A DNA stretch of 64,000 bases from assembly GCA_025558095.1 (NCBI GenBank), contig JAIVFI010000043.1:1-64000 (forward strand), in the 5' to 3' direction. Below are positions 10,423 through 21,720 of this stretch, in pieces. Source of the stretch: Hyaloraphidium curvatum. Its lineage: Eukaryota; Monoblepharomycota; Hyaloraphidiomycetes; Hyaloraphidiales; Hyaloraphidiaceae. Position 1 is the stretch's first letter. Each line of letters opens with the position of its first letter. A model generated the notes under the pieces. That model made no database searches. It saw nothing but the letters and a program-made list of their open reading frames with translations, and was not told where the DNA came from. A program made the position numbers and the translations under genes.

Positions 10423-12132
10423 TCAAAGCCACGTCAGCTCCACGATCTGCCTCACAGTCGGATCCCCTTTGTAGACCATCTCCACCAACTTCCCCATCCT
10501 CGCCTCGCCCAGCGCCCCTGCCAGCCCGCGGAACTTCTTCTCGATCCGCGCGCCCTGCGGCTCGGGCTCGCCCTCTTCGGCCTCGCCGCCGGGGGCGACG
10601 ACGTACTTGGCCGGCCTGCCCGAGTCCGACTTGCCCTTGCCCACGGTGCCGTCAGCGAGGACAACTTCGACCTCGGCCTTGTTTCCCGTGGGGTCCCATC
10701 CCTCGAGGAAGTCGATTTCCACGCCCTCGCGGACCAGCCTCGCAGCCTCGGCGTCGGCCTGCACCGCGGCGTCGGTCCAGGTGGCGAGACGGCCCGTGTC
10801 GCGGCCGAGGGCGGCGGCAGCGAGGGCGTGCCGAAGCGAGAACTTGGCTTCGAGGCCGGTGCGGGGGTTCAGAATGTTGCAGACTCGCGAAGTGTGGGCC
10901 GCGATCTTGAGGCGAATCGTGCGGATCGGGGCTGGGAGAGGGTTGGGAAGGCTCCGAACCGCAAGAACAGCCGCATCGATCGGCGCGGCCGTGAAGTAGC
11001 AACTAGCGTGATACTTGAAGAGGTTGTTGCGGAGGTGCCACCCGCCGGCCTTGCCCTTGCCGGGGAACCAGTCCTTGGCGGCCCCCTCGAGCGACTCTGC
11101 CCAGTTGAAGTCGCCGCTGTGGCTCGCCACGAACCCCTGCGCGCACTCGAGCGCGTCGGGCCTGCTCTCGAACCCGCGCGAGGCCAGCAGCGCCGACAGC
11201 AGCCCGTGGTACCCGGCCTTGCCCGCGTGGAACGGCTTGGCGTGCGTGCCGAAGAGCGACTTGAGGCCCGAGGCCTGGGTGCCCGCGAGCCCCATCGCGT
11301 GCGCGGTCTTGGCGGCGTCGAGGCCGAGCAGGCGGGCGCACGAGGCGGCGGCGCCGATGGCGCCGAGGGTGCCGGTGGCGTGGAAGCCGCGGCCGGTGTA
11401 CATGTCGGGCGAGACGAGGGCGCCGAGGCGCGAAGTGACCTCGAAGCCGGCGGCGAAGGCGACGAGGACGGCGGGCAGGGAGTTGGCCGGTGCCGGGAGG
11501 GTCTCGGCAAGGGCAAAGAGCGGCGGGAGGAGGGCGACCGAGGTGTGCGTGGGGCCCATCATCTCCACTGTAGGACATTTCCCGACGGAGTAATGTCAGA
11601 TGCTGTAGACTACCGACACTCCTCCTCTGGGCCACCCACCATCGTCGAAATCCAGCGTGTGGGCGGCGGTCCCGTTGAGCAGCGTGGCATCAAGGGAAGC
11701 CAGCCGCATCGGCTTGAGCCCCTCCGTGGTCCCGCCCCAGATCGACGCGCCGCCCTCGAGCAGCGTGTCCCCGAACGCCGGGTCGTACTGCTTCGCCTGC
11801 GCGACCAGCTCGGCCTCCAGGATTTTGAGCAGCTCGACGTTGTCGAGGCCCTCGACCGACGCGGAGGGCAGCTGGTGCGCGGCGACGGCGCAGCCGAGCG
11901 TGTCCAGGACGCATTGCCGCGCGATGTGCAGGCACTCCTCGGGGACCTAACACAGCGAGATGAACAGGAGGTGGCAATAGAAGGTGGTTAAAGGGTGTTT
12001 AAGTCGGGAGACCGGAGCAGGTCGGCGCACCTCGTTGCCGGGCGTGCCGACGGCCGCGACCCACTCGGCCAGCCGCATCGTGAGGCCGGACGAAGCGCGG
12101 TCGGGCGCGGAGGAGGCGTCGGCGGCGGGCAT
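10423..12132 (-). CDS. MmgE/PrpD-family enzyme, cis-aconitate decarboxylase-like
   Basis: Three exons: 12132-12031, 11946-11640 and 11567-10423, giving 517 residues. The family includes 2-methylcitrate dehydratase (PrpD), cis-aconitate decarboxylase (CAD/ACOD1) and relatives. The signature AHTLDFDD lies at the end of exon 2 and continues into GPTHTS across intron 2. Next come FHATGTLG and the K-P-x-H segment HAKPFHAGKAGYHG, all at places where the family keeps catalytic His and Lys. Length is close to fungal CAD. It diverges from an MCT-type transporter with about 600 bases between starts, and a P450 follows. That context favours an organic-acid pathway. Decarboxylase versus dehydratase cannot be settled from motifs alone. 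Confidence 0.75.
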
Positions 12133-12737
12133 CGCGGGGGCGTGTGGGGGGCAGAGCGGAAGTGTGGGGTTCGGCCCGACGGAGCCGCGGTTCGTCGGCC
12201 GCCGGATGAGCCTGGCACTGAGCGGAAATGTCGGCCGTGCGCTTCTGAATTCGCATGCAAAGATGACAAAAACAGAAAAGACTTGCAGCCCGACGCAGGA
12301 TTCGGATGGATGCCGCGCGGAGGCAATGATTCGCGGTCCCAGACACCGCTACTTTCCCCGTCTTCCGTCGGCAAGGTAGTGTGCCCAAACCTTGTGACGA
12401 CCAGCAAAAGATCAGGCAGTCAATGAATCCGGTTGCAATCGACATTGTACGAAGATCTGTTGCGCGGGAGGCTGCTCATTTGAGCGGCTGCGTTCCCCTG
12501 ACTGGGAGCCCGGCCGAGCCTCTTGACACTTCGTCGTCTGCCCATCAACCACGCGCGAGCGTCGCCGTAGCTGGATGCCTCACTCCGAAATCATATCCCG
12601 CGCCTCCTTACGCAGCAGCCGGGGCGACGAGAAGCCCGGCCATTCGCCGCCTTGAGGTGGGCCGCGGTGGCAAGTGGCAGCCCGCGCCGTGACTAACTTT
12701 CCTCGCGCCCAAGAGCCCCGCGTCTCCCACGGGGACC
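12133..12737. promoter_or_regulatory. Divergent promoter region between PrpD/CAD-like enzyme and MCT-like transporter
   Basis: The region is gene-free, 605 bases between the two start codons, and locally AT-richer (12230-12470) than the flanking coding DNA. No clear TATA element or regulator site could be named. The arrangement would allow co-regulation of the enzyme and the transporter. Confidence 0.45.
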
Positions 12738-14533
12738 ATGGCATCTCCGCCCTCGCCACCGCCACTGCCGCTCGCCGCGATGCCGTCGCCCGCGGAGGGC
12801 GCGGCGCTGCCGCCGTCGCCGGCCGAGGAGGGCAGCGAGCGCGGCTCGGACGCGGTGACCATCGGCGACGCCGCCGAGGCCGAGGCGCGGCCGGCGCCGG
12901 CGGGAAAGGACATTTCCGAAGTGGCTGAAGCCGCGTACTCGAGCGCGGACGGGGGCGGCGCCGCAGGGGACCCGGAAAAGGGCGACGGTGTGGAGGAGGA
13001 GCAGCCGAAACCAGGGCAGGGGCTCAAGGACTTTCCCGACGGCGGCTACGGCATCGTAATCGTAATCGCCAACTTCCTAGCGCTCTTCATGTCCTGCGGG
13101 TGGGCGGCGACCGGACGGCCCGCTCCGGATCCCCCTCACATGCTGACCTCTCCACCGCCCCCGCAGCCTGCAGTACGCCGCCGGTGTGTACATCCGCTCC
13201 TATTTCTACACGCAGTACTTCGGCCCGCAGACGAGCTACTTCGTCATCTCCTTCGTCGGCTCCCTCAACGCCGTCGCCTTCCCCGCCTTTGCCCCCTTCA
13301 CCGGCTCCCTGTGCTCCTACCTCGGCCCGCGGATCGTCGTCATCACCGGCGGCGTCATCCAGGGCATCTCCCTCATCCTCGCTTCCCTGGCCACCCAGCC
13401 CTGGCAGATGCTCCTCTCCCAGGGGCTCATGTTCGGCATCGGCGAGGTGCTCGTGTACATGGGCGGCGTCGCGGTCATCCAGCAGTGGTTCCTGCGCAAG
13501 CGCGGGCTGGCGATCGGGCTGGCGCTCAGCGGGAGCGGGTTCGGCGGGCTGGCGATGAGCGCCGTGTGCCAGCTGCTGATCGACCGGTTCGGGTTCCCGT
13601 GGAGTCTGAGGATCATCGGGTTTTTGACGCTGGGGGTCGTGGTGTGCTGCGGGGCGCTCATGACGCCGAGGATCAAGCCGGGATTCAGGACGGGCAAGGT
13701 GGCGGGCAAGAGGCTGCCGATCCGTGGGTCGGCATCAAAGGGGCAACACGACGGCTTGCTGACCGCGTTCGCATGCAGTCGACTTTTCCGTCTTCAAAAA
13801 CAAGCACTTTGTCGTGTTCTACGTCAGCGGCGCCCTCTCGATGATGGGATACTTTGTTCCGTAGGTCGTGTTGGACTCGTGGACGAGCCTCTCGCTCACT
13901 GGCCCGTTTCTTGCCGTCCTGCACATCAGCTTCCTCTACAGTGAGTCTCCGACCACATGCTTCGATCTGGTCCGTGACTGAACCGCATCGCCGTCAACAG
14001 TGTCTTCGTACGCGACGTCCAAGGGCATCTCCGCCTCCCTGTCCGCGCTCGCCCTCGGCCTCATGAACGGCGCCTCGGCCGTAGGCAGGATCATCGGCGG
14101 CTACGCCGGCGACAAGGTCGGCTACATGAACGCCTTCACCGCGTGCCAGCTGGTCACGCCCGTCGTCGTGCTGTGCATATGGCCTTTTGCCAACACCTTT
14201 GGCGCCGTGGTCGCGGTGTCTGTGCTCTACGGGCTCGGCGCGGGCGGCTACATTTCCGTGATGCCGCCGATGGTGCTCTCCGTTTTCGGCGGGGGCGAGG
14301 CCGTCGCCATCCTGGGCATGCAGATGTCCTCGGGCCTGATGGGCTCGCTCGCCGGGCCCCCGATCGCCGGGCTCATCACGGACTCGCACACGACCACCCT
14401 TCCCGACGGGACCAAGTCGATAGACTGGATTCCCACGATCATGTATGCCGGCGCGTTCCTGCTCGCCGGCAACGTGCTGCTGGTGTGGATCCGCGGGGAC
14501 AAGACCGGGTGGAAGCTCAGGTACAAGATCTGA
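12738..14533 (+). CDS. MFS monocarboxylate (MCT/SLC16)-type transporter with an in-frame TAG
   Basis: Four exons: 12738-13099, 13167-13723, 13779-13940 and 14001-14533, giving 538 codons. A disordered acidic N-terminus leads into DGGYGIVIVIANF, the family's first-helix signature. TM segments then run in the usual MCT order, with an LRKRGLAIGLALSGSGFGGL-type loop before the central linker and GRIIGGYAGDKVG in the second half. All three introns splice in frame. However, exon 3 reads GYFVP, then TAG (13862-13864), then VVLDSWTS. Relatives commonly have Tyr at this place, and TAC to TAG is one change. The gene may therefore be a recent pseudogene, use read-through, or contain a sequence error. 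It would move monocarboxylates or similar acids across a membrane. Confidence 0.62.
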
Positions 14534-14772
14534 GCGCGGCGCGGACCCGTGCGGCGTGGCACCGCAGGGCGATGTGGAAAGGGTGGCTTGCCAATAGACT
14601 GTGCAGTGAACGTGTTTGAAGCTCGCGACCGCTCTATCTGTCGCAGTGGAGGCGGCCGGGCGGCGGACAATAAATTCTCGCGACCGCCGACGGGCTTGGC
14701 CACCGGCCGCCCCCCTTCCCGAACTCCTCACTCTCGCGGTCTCCCGCCCGCTCCGCCCCTCCTTCCGCCGCG

Positions 14773-16760
14773 ATGTCCCTCCTGCCGAGCTCGTGGCTCG
14801 TCACCTTCCTGCTCCTGGCGGCCGTCGGCGCGCTCTGCTACGAGCTGTACCGCCGGCTGTTCCTCTCGTTCGACGACAACATCCCGACCGTCGTGCTGCC
14901 GATGCACCCGCCGCCAGCACACGTGGAGGACCTTCACGTGTGGGACACGGGTTCGTCCTGTCACTTGGCGGAGGTCGCGGAACGGGATTCACCACGAGCC
15001 GCCGCCAGAACTGCTCCTCAAGCACAAGACCACCGTGATGCGGGTCATCAACATGTTCAAACCGTACGGCGGGCCCGTTGCTCCGCGCGATTCGGGCTTA
15101 CACGCCGCTAAGGTGGAACCGGACCCTGCTCGTCGCCGACCCCGCCGTCGCCAAGGAGATCTTCGCCGGTCCCAACTGGGAAAAGTTCCAGCGCCCGCAC
15201 TGTCGGTCCCCCCCGCCGACCGCGCCCGCCAGCCCCTGATCACGCCGGTTTTCAGGGTCGCAGGACTACCACATGTTCCACGCCGGCGGAATGATCCTCA
15301 TGCCCAACGGGCAGGAGTGGCGCGAGGCGCGGGAGCACCTGGGCACGCGGACCTTCTCGTCGACGACGGTGCGGACCTACGTGCCCATCCTGAGGGAGCA
15401 GTTCGCGTTCCTGCGCCGCAAGATCGAGGAGGAGATCGACAAGAACGGGGGGAAGATCGACATCCAGCACCTTTACAACAACTTTAGTGCGTACGCCGTT
15501 CCGCCGTTTGGGCCTGCCTTGACGACCCTTCCGCCCCAGCTTTCGACGTCATCTGCCGCCTCACGTTCGGCGAGTCCGTCAACGCGCAGACCACCGACGA
15601 GGGCACTCGCTACCTTGAGGCGTGGGACAATCTGCTCGAGTATTCCAACATCCTCGTCGCGATCAAGGGCCTCCTCCACCCCACCTTCTACAAGCTCTTC
15701 CCCGGCATCGTCAACGGCCACAAGGATGCCTACGAGCTCGTCTCGGGCCTGATCCGACGCAACGTCGCGCGGCACCGCAACGGCGAGGACAAGCGCGTGT
15801 CGATCCTGGACGACTTCCTGAACAACGCCAAGGTGCCCGGGTGGCTCAAGGAGGACTCGCAGCTGGAGAAACAGATGATGACGTTCCTGTTTGCCGGCCA
15901 CGACGTGGGTTTGCCGGGCCGCCGCGGCCCCTGCGCCCTCTCACCCGGCCTTTCCGCCAGACCACCGCGGGCCTCCTTTCCTTCCTCACCCACGAGCTGG
16001 CGATCCACCCGGAGTGGCAATCCCGCGCTCGAGAGGAGGTCCTTGCGGCCTTCGGCCCCGGCAACGGCGAGAACTACGTCACCGAGCTCGAGAAGCTCGA
16101 GACGCTCCCCGTCCTGAACGCCTGCATCAAGGGTGGGATCCGCTGCCCGCCGCCGCCGCCAGCCATGCACGTTTCCTGACAGGGTTTCCGCAGAGACCCT
16201 CCGGATGTACCCCTCCGCCCCCGTGACGGGCGGCCGCGCGATGTACGAGGACTTTGTCTACCAGTACACGGACAGCCTGACCAAGGAGCAGAAGCGGATC
16301 GATCTGCGCACCGGGGACCAGGTGCTGCCGTTCCTGTACGCGATGCAGCGGCATCCCGACATGTGTGCGTGCTGCGGCGCCCCACGGCGGTGCTGCCTTC
16401 AGCTGACCTTGCTTCGTCTGCAGGGGACAAATCCTTCGGCTCGCCCGACGAGTTCAACCCCGAGCGGTTCATCAAGGATCCCGTCGGCGGGGCCATCAGC
16501 CTGTACGCCTTCAGCCCTGTAGGTTCCCTGCGACCCAGGCGATCCTTCCGCGACTGATCGAATGTCTGCAGTTCGGCAACGGCGCCCGCAAGTGCGCCGG
16601 CGAGCGCCTCGCCCTCGGCGAGGCCCGGCTGTCCATGGCCGAGATCCTGCGGCGGTACGAGTGGGTGCCGCAGGACGGGCACAGGCTCGAGCAGGCCTTC
16701 TCGGGGACGATCAAGGCCAAGCACGGGGTGAAGATCGTGATCAAGAGGCTTGTGGCGTGA
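14773..16760 (+). CDS. Cytochrome P450 monooxygenase
   Basis: Nine exons: 14773-14950, 15009-15054, 15113-15201, 15256-15486, 15540-15904, 15961-16132, 16194-16364, 16424-16518 and 16572-16760, giving 511 residues. The N-terminal anchor is WLVTFLLLAAVGALCYELY. The I-helix motif AGHD-TTAG is split by an intron. The K-helix ETLR begins at the exon 6/7 junction, followed by NPERF, and the heme-binding loop is FGNGARKCAGERLALGE with the ligand Cys. Family features (ETLRMYP, HPDMWG) resemble the CYP4/CYP52 fatty-acid hydroxylase type, which is only a suggestion. It is co-oriented with the transporter upstream and the serine hydrolase downstream. Exon 2 is just 46 bases and is the least certain part. 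Confidence 0.85.
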
Positions 16761-17078
16761 GCGGAGCCGAGGAGGCGTCGAGATCGGCATGAGGAGCTGG
16801 CGGTGTCCGCTTGGTCGTGGAGAGGCTTGCGGCGTGATGGAGCCGGGCACTGCCGCGCATTTGGAAGATCTAGACAATGTAGAGCTCAGTCAAACTTCTG
16901 CCATAGATTATCGCACATTTTCGGTGCCACGGCGGGCGGGGTTCTGTTGGGAGACAGCAGCTGGCCCGACGCCAACAGCGCGGCGAAACCCTCTATCTTT
17001 GCAGGACAGCAAACCCCCTGCCCGGGCGTCGATTCGCTTTCGGGGCCACTTTCTGCCTGCGGGTCCAGTGCCCCCACG

Positions 17079-18907
17079 ATGCCGTCCCGCGAGGCGCTCG
17101 CCACGGCGGCCGGCGTCGCGGCCGGCGCCATCGCGCTCGGCACCCTCGCCGCGCGCCGCACCCTGCAGGTCGGCGCCTTTGCCTCCGCGGCGGACGTGCT
17201 CTTCGGCCCCGCGAAGCCGCCGCCGCTGCCCACCGCCGCCGATGCCGACGGCAACGTCAAAATCGACATCGACACGCCCCGATACTCGGTCACCGGAACC
17301 GTGCACAAGGACCTGCTCCCCGTCGCCGAGGCCTTCCTGGACAACATCGTGCGCGGGGAGGAGGTCGGCGCTGGGTTCACGCTCTACCACGAGGGGAAGC
17401 GCGTCGTCGACCTCGCCGGCGGGCTCAAGGACAAGTCGGGGCGGCGCTACGACCACGAGAGCTTCAACCAAGTCTGGTCGTCGGGCAAGGCCGTGACGGC
17501 CGTCTTGATTGCGTACTGCGTCTCGAAAGGCTACTTCAACTACGACGATCCCGTCGCCAAGCACTGGTGGGCATCTTTCGACCGCGCTGAAAGAAGATCA
17601 GCTGATTCAGGTGCCCCCTCCAGGCCCGAGTTTGCGCAGGGCAACAAGGAGAACGTCCTTATCAAGCACCTACTCCAGTCGCGGGCCGGGGTAGGCTGGA
17701 TCGACAAGGAGAACCTGCCCCACATCGAGGACTTCTGGGAGGACCTGGACAAGGTAGCCGCCATGTTGGCCAAACAGCAGCACAACTGGGATGGCAAGCT
17801 GGTCCAGAGCTAGTGGGTTGCGCGTGCCCGCCCTCTCGACCAACTCAGCTGACGTCTGTTCCCGCAGCCACGCGCTGAGCGGCGGCTGGTTCCTGAACGA
17901 GATCCTCCGCCGCACGCACCCGAAGAAGTTCACCATCAGGGAGGTCATGGAGCAGGAGGTGCTGCCGGTGCTGGTCCCCAAGGGCGAGGAGAAGAGCCAC
18001 CCCCTGTTCGTCTCGGTGCCCGAGACCCCGGAAGTGATGGGCCGCCTCTGGGACATGACCGAGTACGCTGCTCCGTCCCGTGCCCCCTCTGACGCCGGCT
18101 CACGGGATCCGCCACACCAGATACCCCGCCACCCGCGCCCTCCTCCGCGCCCTCCTCCCCCTCTCGATCAACCCCGAACCCATCCACCCCTCCTTCCTCC
18201 GCGACCTCGGCAACCCCGACTCGATCGCGAACCGCTCCGCCGCCGCCTCGACCCCTCCCATGCGCGGCCCCGACCCCGTCTCGGGCAAGCGCGGCCCGAT
18301 CCCGCTGGGAATGAACACCTGGGGCACCCGGCGCGGGCAGCACACGTCGTACGGGATGCACGCCAACGCGCGGTCCCTGGCGCGGTTCGCCGCCGTGATG
18401 TGCGAGGGCGGGGAGCTCGACGGGCAGCGGCTCGTGGACCCCGAGGCGTTCGCGAGGGCGACAGGGAGGGATCCATGGGTCGGGTACGACAGGTTTTTGA
18501 ACGAGGTGATACACTTCACCGACGGCGGGTTCGCGATCTGGGACGCCAAGAGCGTGCCCAACATGCCGACGGACGACAGGTGGCTGCACGCGGGGCAGGG
18601 GTGGACGTGGTACGGTGGGTGATCCGGATGCTTGGCATGCGTGCCGGTTGGTGATTGATCCGGTGGTGGGCAGGCTGGGGAGGGTACGGCGGTTCCGTCA
18701 TCGTCTGGGAGCCCAAGAAGCGCCTTGCATACGGCTAGTGGGTGCCGTCCACATGGCCCGCACGGCCGCGACCTCACCAGACCCTCTCCTTTCCCGCCCA
18801 GCGTTCCCTCGGCGATGCAGATCGCCATCCTCGGCGACCACCGCTCGGCCAAGCTGGTCGAGAAGGCCGTCGAGTGCCTGGAGAAGAGCGGCGCCATCAA
18901 GGCCTGA
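17079..18907 (+). CDS. Beta-lactamase-related serine hydrolase (class C / LACTB / EstB type)
   Basis: Six exons: 17079-17566, 17624-17812, 17868-18062, 18121-18614, 18674-18737 and 18802-18907, giving 511 residues. A hydrophobic N-terminus (AAGVAAGAIALGTLAAR) may be a membrane anchor or targeting signal. The nucleophile motif S-x-x-K is SSGK in NQVWSSGKAVTAVL. The second motif Y-x-x is YHALSGGW, formed across intron 2. The C-terminal GWGGYGGSVIVWEPKKRL is the family's substrate-pocket strand. Such proteins hydrolyse esters, lactones or peptides rather than antibiotics in fungi. It is co-oriented with the P450 about 320 bases upstream. The intron at 18063-18120 could instead start at 18075. 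Confidence 0.78.
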
Positions 18908-19023
18908 GCATCTGCGAGTATTGCTTTCTATGCTTGATTCAACGGGTGTAACTATAAACAACGAGGTAACAATTGTGCACTAGGGAGACCAATTTGACCA
19001 CGGGCGACGTGGTGGTCATCGGA

Positions 19024-19632
19024 TCAGCAAACTTGGGTCGGGCACGCGGACCCCTGCGCAGCGTAGAACGAAAACCCGGGGTTGTCGTTCTCGTACGTGA
19101 GGCACCCGATCGCGGTGTAGCACTGCGTCCCCGCGTCGTCGGGCGTGTTGCGGAAGGTGTAGTGCGTGCAGCCGGATCTGGCCTCGCACGCCGCGCGGCA
19201 GTTTGCGTCGGTAGTGACGCCCGCGTGCCGCACCATGCTGTTCGCGGCGTAGAGGCAGCAGGCGTTGCCGGCGCCGCAGTTCGTGTAGGAGCGCGGCTGG
19301 GCGTCGTAGCGGCGGTAGAGGTTCGCCCTGACGGTGTTGGCAACGCAGGCGACGTGGTCGGCCGGCGCGCCTTCGTAAGCGAACTCGCTGCGGGCGGCGC
19401 GAAGGGTCAGCCGGTGGCGGTTCCTCAGACGGGTCCTTCGCCTACCAGAACTCTTCGGAGGAACACTCGGAGCAGCTCCGCCGAAAGACCGCGGCCAGTT
19501 CCGGGACGCTGCGCGAGGAACGGTCAGAAGCTCGGCCGGCGGAGCCGCGCGGGGTACCAACGCAGCGGAGGCGGCCGGCCGGGCAAAGAGCAGAAGAGCA
19601 ACCAAGGCGGCTTGTGCGACGCGGGCTGGCAT
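19024..19632 (-). CDS. Small secreted cysteine-rich protein, PAN/Apple-like
   Basis: A single 202-residue exon. The N-terminus MPARVAQAALVALLLFARPA is a signal peptide, followed by a basic spacer that could be processed. The C-terminal ~115 residues hold paired cysteines, with NCRAACEARSGCTHYTF and later C residues spaced as in PAN/Apple-type modules, which bind protein or carbohydrate. The last residue is Cys. Nothing shows catalysis. It probably acts outside the cell or in the wall. The PAN assignment rests on cysteine spacing and is moderate. Confidence 0.6.
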   Translation of the reverse strand: MPARVAQAALVALLLFARPAASAALVPRAAPPAELLTVPRAASRNWPRSFGGAAPSVPPKSSGRRRTRLRNRHRLTLRAARSEFAYEGAPADHVACVANTVRANLYRRYDAQPRSYTNCGAGNACCLYAANSMVRHAGVTTDANCRAACEARSGCTHYTFRNTPDDAGTQCYTAIGCLTYENDNPGFSFYAAQGSACPTQVC

Positions 19633-19927
19633 CTAGACGGTTTGCGGGGGGATTGGGGGATTGTTCGAGGGTTTCGAGGGACTGGCGCAAAGCGGGCTTG
19701 GCTGATTGGCTGTGCCAACTTCCGGCTCGGAAATGCATCGTTCTGGTGAGCCAACAAACATATGCTGTGCTAGGAGGGTCCGCTCTCGTGGCACCCCATC
19801 CTCCGGCCGAGCCCGCGCCTCTCGCGAGTAACATCGGCAACTCCGAACCAACACAGCCCGCTGCAGCCACCGTTCCAGTCCGCCCCGTCCCGCATGAGCT
19901 GGGGGACTCGCAGCGCCGGAAGGCACC

Positions 19928-21499
19928 TCACAAGCCCGCTGGGCAGTAAGAGTCCAGCACCACACGGATCCCGACCCCGTTGAGCAGGCCCCAGAGCGCG
20001 AATAGCACCGTGAAGAGCGAGACCACCAGCGCCCTCGTTGTCCCGTAGGTCACCTTGATCCCCGCGAACCGCGCGGGTTCGGCGGATGCAGCGACGGCAT
20101 CGAGGCGTCTCGAGAGGGCGGAGAGACGCTGCTGCAGCGCCTGCAGGTCGAACGCGGCGTCCCGGTCCGGCCGGGGCCTCGAGGATGCGGCGAGCGAGAG
20201 GAGCCGGAGGGCCTCGGCGGAGCCGGCGCGAATGACGGCGCAGACGGCCCCGATCCGGGCGTTTGCCGCGGCGAGTTCGACGAGGAAAGAAACAACGATG
20301 AACAACCACCATACGAGGAACGCGAGTTCCCAGGCGGGGACGCAGCGGCCGACGGCGAGGTTCGCGATGAAGGCGGGAACGAAGAAGAGGACTAGCACCA
20401 GCGAAAACCGCTGCACGGAAGCGGTCTGCATCCGCAGGGGAATGATCCACGAGCTGCTGAGGTAGCCGAGAAAGTCGAAGAGAAAGGGTTCCTTGACGTC
20501 TTCGGGGCTGGCGGCCACCTCATCTCCGGCGCGCGCGGGGCCCCCATTGCCAAATGCGGCTTCCGTCTTTGCCTGACGAGGTACCGAAATCGCGCCAAGG
20601 TTGGTCCTGTAGTCCGTGAGCAGGCCTGCGAGCAGCACATCCACGGCCCGGCACTGCAGCCTACGCGAGAGCTCCATCAGGGGTGGCTTCGGCCGGCGGA
20701 AAATCAAGACCGAAGCCGGCCCAAGTAGGTTTCCGAGAGTAAAGGCAAGAATGAGAATCCCCAGAATCAACGTGTACCAAGTGCTCCAGAAAACGGACGC
20801 GAGGGCGACCATCGGCGTCCAGAGAGGGAAAAAGCAATGCGACAGGAAATGCAGGCCGTTCCTAATGGCGGTTTCAGGCACCGCGTACATGCCTTCCCAA
20901 AATGCCAGTCCGCCGGCACAGCCGACGGAGGCGCAGGGGCAGTTGGGATCGCCCGGCACGTGCTCCACGAGGGCAGATGGCCGCGAAAGACACAGTTCGG
21001 ATCCATTCTCACCGGAAGCGCATCCCAGGAGGTCCTGCCACCTCAGCAGGGCGTGCAGCTTATGCCTCGCGGGTTCACTGATGAGCGCCCATGACTTTAC
21101 GAAGGGTAACGTGAGGGCCGCAGCAGCAACCAGCGTCAAGGCCACGCCGACGGTGCCGACGATAAGATTGGCGGTGCCGAACGGTGCCACCGTGCCGGCC
21201 AACGCCGGATAAAGGGCGACAGCCGGGCCAACGGCAAAATGCCCGACCATCCCCAGCCCGAGTAGCCAGGCACCGGCCCGGCCCGCTGCCGGCGCGAGTA
21301 ACGCCGCGAGAAAGCCAAGAAGACGCGAGGACCGACGTGCGGAGCGGAGGAGGTCCGCGGTCGTCGGCAAGGTCGCCTCGCGGAGCACGCGCGCTTCCAC
21401 GACCTCCCCCGGGGGATCGAGCGGAGGCAGGCTCCGCAGCGCCGGCGGGGGATCGGCGAGGTCGGGCAGAATAGCCAGGAGCTCTTCCGGGGTCGGCAT
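19928..21499 (-). CDS. Multipass membrane protein of unknown function
   Basis: A single 523-residue exon, ATG at 21499-21497. A ~55-residue cytosolic start (MPTPEELLAILPDLADPPPA) is followed by several strongly hydrophobic segments, for example LIVGTVGVALTLVAAAALTL, WYTLILGILILAFTLGNLL and FSLVLVLFFVPAFIANLAV. A pair of C-terminal helices ends in LVVSLFTVLFALWGLLNGVG. A loop in the first half carries a CPCASVGC cysteine cluster. A predicted amphipathic or coiled stretch (ALQQRLSALSRRLDAV) lies before the last helix. I recognise no family. It is probably a plasma-membrane or organelle protein, and function is open. Confidence 0.65.
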   Translation of the reverse strand: MPTPEELLAILPDLADPPPALRSLPPLDPPGEVVEARVLREATLPTTADLLRSARRSSRLLGFLAALLAPAAGRAGAWLLGLGMVGHFAVGPAVALYPALAGTVAPFGTANLIVGTVGVALTLVAAAALTLPFVKSWALISEPARHKLHALLRWQDLLGCASGENGSELCLSRPSALVEHVPGDPNCPCASVGCAGGLAFWEGMYAVPETAIRNGLHFLSHCFFPLWTPMVALASVFWSTWYTLILGILILAFTLGNLLGPASVLIFRRPKPPLMELSRRLQCRAVDVLLAGLLTDYRTNLGAISVPRQAKTEAAFGNGGPARAGDEVAASPEDVKEPFLFDFLGYLSSSWIIPLRMQTASVQRFSLVLVLFFVPAFIANLAVGRCVPAWELAFLVWWLFIVVSFLVELAAANARIGAVCAVIRAGSAEALRLLSLAASSRPRPDRDAAFDLQALQQRLSALSRRLDAVAASAEPARFAGIKVTYGTTRALVVSLFTVLFALWGLLNGVGIRVVLDSYCPAGL

Positions 21500-21720
21500 G
21501 GCCCGATTCGTCCTCGGTGAGGGACGTTATCGCGCGTCGAAGCTTCGGCGGAGCTTTCGCTCATCCCTCGCCGCGCAGAACCGTCGATCTGGGCACAGTC
21601 CGCACTGCCGTTGGCCATTCTGCGCATAAGGAAATGGCAATCGAATCGACAAAGAGCATGTAGAGCATTCCACCCCAATCCACCGTGGCCCAGACCATCG
21701 GCTCCCCCCGGCCGCCTCCC

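Noticed and set aside
10063-11991. Plus-strand open frame of 642 codons
   Set aside because: It is antisense to the PrpD/CAD-like gene, whose conserved motifs fix the minus strand as coding. Long antisense frames are expected in GC-rich DNA.
18063-18120. Alternative donor at 18075 for the hydrolase intron
   Set aside because: It would make a 46-base intron, shorter than any other modelled. The 58-base option gives an equally good protein.
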